A stretch of DNA of 64,000 bases from Thermomonospora echinospora (lineage in GTDB: Bacteria > Actinomycetota > Actinomycetes > Streptosporangiales > Streptosporangiaceae). A program made the translations under genes and the position numbers. The DNA lies in the NCBI RefSeq assembly GCF_900108175.1, contig NZ_FNVO01000025.1, positions 22,759-86,758 on the forward strand, given 5' to 3'. Below, piece by piece: positions 59,077-64,000 of this stretch; within the stretch, counting starts at the first letter, position 1; each line of letters begins with the position of its first letter. The notes beneath the pieces were generated by a model that saw only the letters and a program-made list of their open reading frames with translations, was not told where the DNA came from and did not search any database.

Positions 59077-59859
59077 ATGTCGGGACATTGGCGAGAGAGC
59101 CGGCCTGCGGACATGGCTTGGCGGGCGGCTCGCGGTTTGAGCCGTGATCAAAGGGCTGCGGAGCAAGACCAGGCCGCCGGGGGGCGAGAGCGTAGAACCG
59201 TCATCCTTCCTGACGGTGGTAGGGCCGTCGCCTCCGTCTACCTCCGAGTTCCTCCTAAAACGCGTCGCATCTACGCCTACCTCCGTTGGTCGGAGAGGGG
59301 GTCGACCGTTGAGCGGTACGTGGGGGAAGTGGGGGAGGCAAGTCGTGCTGATAACCTGTCTCTGGCATGGAGTACCATTCAGAAACGCCAGCTACTAGTA
59401 GCCGGTTCTGAACCGTTGGCTAACTCTAGGTCGTCTAAGCGCGGTGAGTCATGGGCTTCGTCACCAGCGGTCCGCGCGGTCATGCGCGGCAACAAGAGTC
59501 GTGATACTCGGCCAGAGAAGGCGCTGCGCTCGGCCGTCCATGCTCTGGGACTTCGTTACCGGGTCGGGATGCGCCCACTGCCGGAGATTCGGCGAACTGC
59601 TGATCTAGTCTTTACCCGAGCTAAGGTCGCCGTATTTCTAGATGGCTGTTACTGGCATGGATGCCCTGAGCACTACCGGCCATCAAAACAAAATAAGGAG
59701 TTTTGGGAAAAGAAGATTGGCGGCAATCGTGCGCGTGATGCTGAGACTGATCGGCTGCTACGCGAAGCGGGCTGGGAGACTGTCCGCGTTTGGGAGCATG
59801 AGGACCCGTTGGAATCGGCGGCGAAGATCGCTCGTGTCGTTCGCGATCGATCGGCGTGA
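59077..59859 (+). CDS. Vsr mismatch endonuclease with an N-terminal extra domain
   Basis: A 260-residue protein. Residues ~125-258 form a very-short-patch repair endonuclease: AVRAVMRGNKSRDTRPEKAL, the catalytic Asp176 in RTADLVFTRAKVAVFLDG, CYWHGCPEHY and FWEKKIGGNRARD. Vsr repairs T:G mismatches left by deamination of 5-methylcytosine and often accompanies C5 methylases. Residues ~35-105 (VILPDGGRAVASVYLRVPPK, then IYAYLRWSERGSTVERYVGE) are a separate beta-rich domain not present in ordinary ~140-residue Vsr proteins. Its role is unknown; it may contribute sequence recognition. The ATG has GGAGAAAG upstream. Confidence 0.9.
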   Translation: MSGHWRESRPADMAWRAARGLSRDQRAAEQDQAAGGRERRTVILPDGGRAVASVYLRVPPKTRRIYAYLRWSERGSTVERYVGEVGEASRADNLSLAWSTIQKRQLLVAGSEPLANSRSSKRGESWASSPAVRAVMRGNKSRDTRPEKALRSAVHALGLRYRVGMRPLPEIRRTADLVFTRAKVAVFLDGCYWHGCPEHYRPSKQNKEFWEKKIGGNRARDAETDRLLREAGWETVRVWEHEDPLESAAKIARVVRDRSA

Positions 59860-59913
59860 CAGACTGTTCGCCTGCATGAGCGTGTGAGCCCTCGGCGAGG
59901 TAGCTTGCAAGGC

Positions 59914-60843
59914 ATGACACGTGACATCACGCCAGCAGCCGCTACGGGTGAGGACACGTTTACGCCAACTGGTACGGCCTTGATACTCGAACGTGCCTGC
60001 ACCGCTGTCGCCTTGGATGCCACAGGTGCCCGACTCATGCGGCTAGGCTCGAACGCTGTCTACCGACTTGCGGCGCTGCCCGTGGTGGCCCGGATCTCTC
60101 GTCGGCACGTCGGCGTTCAGCAGGCTCGGCGCGCGGTCGCTGTGGCTCGTTGGCTGGCGTCGGTCGACTACCCCGCCGTACGTGCCACTGCCGTTGAACA
60201 GCCGGTCATGGTTGACGGACATGCCGTCACGTTCTGGGAGGCGCTGTCTGATGACGGTGATGAGTACGCATCGGTCAGCGAGATAGCGGAGATCCTTGCC
60301 AAGCTTCACGCGCTTGAGGCGCCGCCTGACCTGGAGCTTCCGGCGCATGCCCCGTTTGAGAACGCGAGGCATCGCATCGAGTCCAGTGCGGGGATCAGCG
60401 ATGATGACCGGCGCTTCCTGGCTGCTCGGCTGGTTGAACTGGAGCAGAGTTATGCCGCGCTTCGCTTTGCTCTGCCTCAAGGGGTGATCCATGGGGATGC
60501 TGGAGTCGGCAACGTGCTGCGTGACCGGCATGGCGAAGCGAAGCTTATCGACCTGGATGGCTTCGCTGTCGGCCCGCGCGAGTGGGATCTTGCTTTGACT
60601 GCCATCTACTTCGATAGCTTCGGATGGCACACCCGCGAGGAATACGAGACCTTCGCGAAGGTCTACGGGCTCGACATCATGCAATGGCCTGGCTATCCGG
60701 TGATGCGGGAAGTGCGCGAGTTTCTCATGGTGACATGGATCGCGCAGAAGGCCAGCGAGAGCGAGCGGACCGCCCAGGAAGCGGCGAAGCGCATAGCTGC
60801 GCTTCGGACAGGTGCCAGCCGTAAGGACTGGCAGCCTTACTAA
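59914..60843 (+). CDS. Aminoglycoside-phosphotransferase-like kinase
   Basis: A 309-residue APH/choline-kinase-fold protein. The catalytic loop is VIHGDAGVGNVL and the metal-binding segment is KLIDLDGFAVGPREWDLA. The N-lobe lacks a strong P-loop. Specificity is unknown, and it may phosphorylate a small molecule or be a standard actinobacterial phosphotransferase of unknown substrate. It is convergent with a TPR-containing HTH regulator whose family is often found beside such kinases. The ATG at 59914 is preferred over a start 30 bases upstream. Confidence 0.85.
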   Translation: MTRDITPAAATGEDTFTPTGTALILERACTAVALDATGARLMRLGSNAVYRLAALPVVARISRRHVGVQQARRAVAVARWLASVDYPAVRATAVEQPVMVDGHAVTFWEALSDDGDEYASVSEIAEILAKLHALEAPPDLELPAHAPFENARHRIESSAGISDDDRRFLAARLVELEQSYAALRFALPQGVIHGDAGVGNVLRDRHGEAKLIDLDGFAVGPREWDLALTAIYFDSFGWHTREEYETFAKVYGLDIMQWPGYPVMREVREFLMVTWIAQKASESERTAQEAAKRIAALRTGASRKDWQPY

Positions 60844-60856
60844 GATGATTGACTGA

Positions 60857-62251
60857 TCAGCGGGTGGACGCGATACGCCACAGTCTTGAGCCTGCCGCTT
60901 GTTCGTGGAAGTTGCTTAGTTCGGCCGACTTCCCGATGTTGGTTAGGCGCTGGTGAAACTCCTGTAGGTAGCTTACGCAGCGGGCGGACCGGAGTTGTTC
61001 GCCCAACGTCAGGGCGCGTAGGGCGACCTTGCCCGCATGCTCAAGCTCGCCGGCGCCAAGGTAGGCATCGGCCAGAACCATCGTGGCGAAGAAGTCGCTT
61101 CGTGCATAGATGCCATCATCGATGGTTCCTAGGCACTGGTTTGCGTAGGCCGATGCGTCTACCGGCCGGCCCAGATCTCGGAAGCAGTGGCCAAACTCCG
61201 CCGATAGCTCGGCATCGTCAAAGTAGCGAATCCACTCGGGATCGTCGTCTACGTTCCTGCGCTCGAACTCTCGCACGGCGTTGGACAGCGCCAAATCGCA
61301 GGCGCGAGCGTCGCCGAGGCGAGCAAGGGCGCGCGCTTCCATGGCGTAGAAGTGTGCTGTGAGAGTCGGTGTCGCCAGCCCTTGCGTGCCGCTGCGGGCG
61401 GCCCGAGCAAGGTTCGCGGCATCGCTGAACCGTCCGACGAACGTGGCTTGGTGGCTCATGGCATCGAGGATGCTCGCCGCCAACAGCCGATCGTCGCCGG
61501 CCTGCGCGAGGCTCAACGCTTGGATGAAATACCGCTGTGCTAGACCGTGTAGGGCGCTGTCGTAAGACATCCATGCGGCGAGCAATGTGGCTTCGGCTAC
61601 CGCCGAGAACAACGCCCTACGTACAGCGTCGGTGTACTGGCCGCGCAACATCCGCTGGCCGTCCGTTGCTAGGTACTGGATGAGCGATTGACGGGCGTGG
61701 CCACCACCAAAGCGGTTGTCGAGCTGGGCGAACATGTCGACCGTGGCCCGGAACCGTTCGACGTCTGGTAGCCCGATCTTTAGCCCAGATGCCGGCCGAT
61801 CTATCCGCGGACTCTCCGGACTGACCAGCCATTGCAACGATGCGCGGTTCCACGCTTCGGGGTCGACCTTGCCTTTGATGACGAGCGTGGCGCTCTCAAG
61901 GTCTGCGTGCCAGAGGTGCGTCAAGTCCTCCGCGCCAGAACTCGCCGGCGCGGTGTAGGCCATGCCGAGATCGGCGGGCAGCATGTTGGATGCCGTCGCC
62001 ATCCCAATCTCGGCGACCGACACGGACCGGCCTAGACGCCGGCCGAGTGCCGCGGCGATGAACACCGGCGCCTTGCCGCGTGGCTTCATGCCTGCCAGCC
62101 ACCGTGTGACGTACGTGTGATCGCATCGGGTGAGTGGTTCGCCGGCCAGCCGAGACTCTTCCATCACCGCGCGTGCGAACGCCTTGTGCGAGGTGAAGCC
62201 GGCTTGCTTCATCAAGCGGGCAAGCCGTTCGTTCGGCGCCTTGTCCGCCAT
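60857..62251 (-). CDS. XRE-type regulator with TPR-like C-terminal domain
   Basis: A 464-residue regulator. The N-terminal ~80 residues are a divergent HTH (LMKQAGFTSHKAFARAVMEE, then YVTRWLAGMKPRGKAP). The rest is a long helical TPR-like domain (LAQRYFIQALSLAQAGDDRL, then FYAMEARALARLGDARACD) of the kind seen in actinobacterial NsdA/XRE-TPR regulators. The start is the ATG at 62249-62251 after GAGGGG. Two identical 13-base repeats, 22 bases apart, lie directly upstream and may be its binding sites. Confidence 0.85.
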   Translation of the reverse strand: MADKAPNERLARLMKQAGFTSHKAFARAVMEESRLAGEPLTRCDHTYVTRWLAGMKPRGKAPVFIAAALGRRLGRSVSVAEIGMATASNMLPADLGMAYTAPASSGAEDLTHLWHADLESATLVIKGKVDPEAWNRASLQWLVSPESPRIDRPASGLKIGLPDVERFRATVDMFAQLDNRFGGGHARQSLIQYLATDGQRMLRGQYTDAVRRALFSAVAEATLLAAWMSYDSALHGLAQRYFIQALSLAQAGDDRLLAASILDAMSHQATFVGRFSDAANLARAARSGTQGLATPTLTAHFYAMEARALARLGDARACDLALSNAVREFERRNVDDDPEWIRYFDDAELSAEFGHCFRDLGRPVDASAYANQCLGTIDDGIYARSDFFATMVLADAYLGAGELEHAGKVALRALTLGEQLRSARCVSYLQEFHQRLTNIGKSAELSNFHEQAAGSRLWRIASTR

Positions 62252-62273
62252 CCCCTCATCTCCGAGTGCACAT

Positions 62274-62308
62274 CTGCACCCCCCGGTGCGCTCTGCTGCA
62301 CCCCCCGG
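62274..62308. repeat. Direct repeat pair upstream of the XRE-TPR gene
   Basis: CTGCACCCCCCGG occurs at 62274-62286 and 62296-62308, a 22-base period (two helical turns), 23-57 bases upstream of the regulator start. It is a probable autoregulatory or partner-regulator site. Confidence 0.5.
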
Positions 62309-62400
62309 AGGGCCGACCAAGCTGGGTTGCGTCTCAAGGTAACGAGTCCGCTGACCCGGAGTCGAGGGTTCGGAAGGAGGTGGTGACCGTGCCGGTTCTG

Positions 62401-62730
62401 CTACTGCTGCAAGCGGGATTCGAGAGCTTCGACACGCTGACGAAGTTCGGTGAGTTCTTCCCGCAGGCTGGCCAGCGCTGGCGCATCTTCGGCGGTGGAC
62501 TCGCTGACCTGGCCTTCTGTAGAGACCCGGCGCAAATGGTCTTCCGGCCAGCGCAGCGCCCGAGAGATGGCCGCAAGGGTCGAGCGGGAGCGCTGGCGGT
62601 TGGCGCCTTGCTGGATCTCTCGCAGCGTCGCCGGCGAGATCCCAGAGCGCTCGGCGAGCTCTCGTTGCGTGATGTCGAGCTCTCGCATCCGCTCATTGAC
62701 CGCCCGCGCAACGGCCGCCCAGTCACTCAC
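62401..62730 (-). CDS. Small XRE-family HTH repressor with C-terminal coiled coil
   Basis: A 109-residue regulator. The HTH is TQRELAERSGISPATLREIQ, and the C-terminus (LASLREELTELRQRVEALES) is a heptad-type coiled coil suited to dimerisation. The start is a GTG with GGAGG five bases upstream, giving MSDWAAVARAVNERM; a further upstream GTG would bury that ribosome site. It is divergent from a small-protein/WhiB operon whose promoter carries two palindromes, so it probably represses that operon. Confidence 0.88.
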   Translation of the reverse strand: MSDWAAVARAVNERMRELDITQRELAERSGISPATLREIQQGANRQRSRSTLAAISRALRWPEDHLRRVSTEGQVSESTAEDAPALASLREELTELRQRVEALESRLQQ

Positions 62731-62789
62731 AGCACCCTCCTGAACAGGCACTAGTCCCGATCCCGCACCCGAAGCGTACTCACAGGACC

Positions 62790-62825
62790 GGCGCTGTTGA
62801 CAGCGCCAATATCAGCGCTGATACT
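62790..62825 (+). promoter_or_regulatory. Promoter with two overlapping palindromes
   Basis: TTGACA (62797-62802) and GATACT (62820-62825) are 17 bases apart, reading toward the small-protein gene. GGCGCTGT-TG-ACAGCGCC (62790-62807) covers the -35 box. The perfect 14-base palindrome TATCAGCGCTGATA (62810-62823) covers the spacer and -10 box. This is a clear repressor target between the XRE gene and the rightward operon. Confidence 0.75.
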
Positions 62826-62855
62826 TGCGCTTACCGGAACCAGGGAGGTTCGCCA

Positions 62856-62999
62856 GTGTTCCCGCAGCCGAAGAAGTACGGCCAGATGATCGCCGGCCTG
62901 GTGGCCGCGATCTACGTCTTCAACAACCCGGCGCAGGCCGCCGAGTTCGTGAACAAGGCCGTCGCCGCGATCAGCACCTTCGCCGGCGCGCTGGGCTGA
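62856..62999 (+). CDS. 47-residue small hydrophobic protein
   Basis: GTG start with GGGAGG seven bases upstream. The product begins MFPQPKKYGQMIAGLVAAIY, contains VFNNPAQAAEFVNKAVAAIS and ends in AGALG. It has a basic N-terminus and one or two short hydrophobic stretches, so it is probably membrane-associated. It is too short for family assignment. Similar tiny proteins occur in transfer regions of actinomycete integrative elements. The promoter, ribosome site and clean codon use support a real gene. Confidence 0.7.
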   Translation: MFPQPKKYGQMIAGLVAAIYVFNNPAQAAEFVNKAVAAISTFAGALG

Positions 63000-63111
63000 C
63001 CAGCACGCCAACCAGACCCACGGGCGCCCCGGCGCACAGCCACCAAGCACGCCGCCGGGGCGCCCACTCCGACCGATCCGCCCGAACACCCCGAGCAAGG
63101 GAGACGCAGAC

Positions 63112-63411
63112 GTGAACGTTCACCCGTCCCTGCTGCCGACGCTGGCGCTCCATGCCGCGCTGATCGTCGGCGCCGAGTGCCAGTACGACCCCGAACTGCA
63201 CACCGGCCCCGACGCCTTCGCCGACGAGTCCGCCGAGGACCGCGCCGCGCGTGAGGACGTGGCCGCGCAGGTGTGCGCGTCCTGCCCGGTCCGCCTGACC
63301 TGCTTCGAGTACGCGCTGCGGATCGAGCCCGAGCACGGCATCTGGGCCGGCTTCACCGCCGCCGAGATCACCGAACTGGCCGATGTGCGGGCGCTGGGCG
63401 AGGTGGCCTGA
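63112..63411 (+). CDS. WhiB-like (Wbl) iron-sulfur protein
   Basis: A 99-residue Wbl protein. The four cluster-binding cysteines are C23 (AECQYDP), C55 and C58 (VCASCPVR) and C64 (LTCFEYAL), followed by the turn motif GIWAGF. It lacks a long basic C-terminal tail. Wbl proteins bind a [4Fe-4S] cluster and the principal sigma factor. Element-borne copies may tune host or element transcription. The GTG start has GGGAG upstream. It is in one operon with the small protein and the membrane protein that follows. Confidence 0.92.
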   Translation: MNVHPSLLPTLALHAALIVGAECQYDPELHTGPDAFADESAEDRAAREDVAAQVCASCPVRLTCFEYALRIEPEHGIWAGFTAAEITELADVRALGEVA

Positions 63412-63708
63412 ATGCTGGGCACCGACGCAAGCACGTTCGCCGCGGTGTTCGTGGCGCTGTACGCCGCTCACCAGGTGGGGGACCACTGGGCGCAGCGCAG
63501 TAGCGAAGCGCTCGGCAAGGGCGGCCCGGGGTGGCGTGGCCGCTGGCTGTGCGCCCGCCACGTGGTGGCGCTGGCTGTCGGCAAGGCCGCCGCGCTGGGC
63601 CTGACCGCGGTGGTTTTGTCGCTGCCGCTGAACGGCTGGGCGGTCCTGGCTGCGCTGGCGGTGGGGGCTTCCCCCCGAGATGTGGACACCTTGGAGACTG
63701 GATCTTGA
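63412..63708 (+). pseudogene. Membrane protein truncated by an IS3-type insertion
   Basis: The first ~85 codons encode a membrane protein common in actinomycete integrative elements (FAAVFVALYAAHQVGDHWAQ, then RWLCARHVVALAVGKAAALG, then hydrophobic). Coding sense is lost at about 63680, where the sequence becomes the end of an insertion sequence, and the frame stops within it (DVDTLETGS). The ATG follows the WhiB stop directly. Confidence 0.75.
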
Positions 63709-64000
63709 GGTCCAGGGGAAGAGATGTCACCGATGGCGCTGAAGCACTATCCGGAGGAGTTCAAGGCCGACGCGGTCGCGTTGTACCTGTCGGATCCGTC
63801 CAAGACCTACAGGCAGGTCGCTGAGGATCTGGGGATCAACCGGGCGACGCTGCGGCAGTGGGTGATCGACGCCCGGCGCCGGGGCGAGGCCGGGCCTAAG
63901 CCCAAGCCCGCCGGTAAGGGCAACCCGGCGCAGGACGTAGCCTCCCCTGACGTGTTGGAGAAGGAGAATCAGCAGCTCAGGGCCCGGATCGCCGAGCTGG
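63681..64000 (+). mobile_element. IS3-family insertion sequence, left end (continues beyond window)
   Basis: The element appears to begin at TGTGGACACCTTGGAGACTG, which looks like an IS3 terminal repeat starting with TG, and interrupts the preceding membrane-protein gene. The first transposase frame starts 43 bases inside. The right end lies outside the window, so boundaries and target duplication cannot be verified. Confidence 0.7.
63724..64000 (+). CDS. IS3-family transposase OrfA, partial
   Basis: The N-terminal 92 codons of OrfA: ALKHYPEEFKADAVALYLSD, then HTH region RQVAEDLGINRATLRQWVID, a Lys/Pro linker, and the beginning of the leucine-zipper helix (VLEKENQQLRARIAEL) that ends at the window edge. 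ATGs at 63724 and 63733 are both possible starts. Confidence 0.88.
   Translation, partial: MSPMALKHYPEEFKADAVALYLSDPSKTYRQVAEDLGINRATLRQWVIDARRRGEAGPKPKPAGKGNPAQDVASPDVLEKENQQLRARIAEL

Overview
The window is very GC-rich and reads like the chromosome of a filamentous actinomycete, probably a Streptosporangiales/Thermomonosporaceae-type organism. That placement is inferred from codon use, frequent GTG starts, ATGA/GTGA start-stop overlaps, a WhiB-like protein, an AmCP-type biosynthetic cluster and the integrative-element relics. I see no complete rRNA or tRNA gene and no CRISPR array.

Region 1 (about 1-15,800) is a biosynthetic gene cluster and the most interesting part of the window. It contains an HK97-fold shell protein of the kind described as a family 3 or 'natural product' encapsulin (2241-3116). 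Downstream and co-directional are a sulfotransferase, an atypical SDR and an MFS exporter. Next comes a complete amino-group-carrier-protein cassette: LysW, LysX, LysY/ArgC-like and LysZ/ArgB-like, with a divergent LysK-like hydrolase. A transketolase split into two genes follows. An AMP-dependent acyl-CoA ligase and an acyl-CoA dehydrogenase run leftward out of the window. A response regulator without a phosphoacceptor, a domesticated IS630-type DNA-binding protein and a TobZ-like carbamoyltransferase close the cluster. The simplest reading is that glutamate (or a relative) is built up on LysW to the semialdehyde, extended by a C2 unit by the transketolase, released by LysK, then acylated, sulfated and carbamoylated. 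The encapsulin would house one or more steps.

Region 2 (about 15,900-20,600) is mixed: a WYL regulator with a divergent RidA, a DUF6745-type protein, a HIT-family hydrolase, a VOC/glyoxalase protein under a SoxR-like promoter, and relics of a RepSA-type replication protein and an IS110 transposase.

Region 3 (about 20,600-34,600) is a catabolic island. It holds a polyamine-type ABC importer (PotD/B/C/A-like), an AruI-like TPP-dependent decarboxylase, a D-2-hydroxyacid dehydrogenase, a TetR regulator, an acyl-CoA dehydrogenase, an ADP-forming acyl-CoA synthetase, a dienoyl-CoA-reductase-like SDR, an aldehyde dehydrogenase and an EamA permease. Its two transcription units start from near-identical promoter/operator modules, so the TetR protein encoded between them probably controls both.

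Region 4 (about 34,600-40,500) has IS3 and IS982 debris, a TetR/DHA2-MFS/SDR efflux unit, a broken SGNH hydrolase, a beta-propeller-like protein and a degenerate toxin-antitoxin pair.

Region 5 (about 40,640 to the end) is an accessory island at a tRNA-Phe attachment site. A 44-bp sequence corresponding to the 3' half of tRNA-Phe(GAA) occurs three times in direct orientation (40,686; 41,699; 56,513), each followed on the tRNA strand by a terminator hairpin. The first interval (1 kb) holds only a HigBA-like toxin-antitoxin pair. The second (14.8 kb) holds a secreted LamG protein, a 2275-residue RHS/YD-repeat polymorphic toxin with Hint and CdiA-type tRNase domains, its probable immunity gene, an IS5 element and a lipoprotein pseudogene. 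To the right of the third copy are a nested inverted array of 9-10 bp iterons, an Eco29kI-type restriction-modification-Vsr system, an aminoglycoside-phosphotransferase-like protein, two HTH regulators, a small-protein/WhiB operon and an IS3-family element cut by the window edge.
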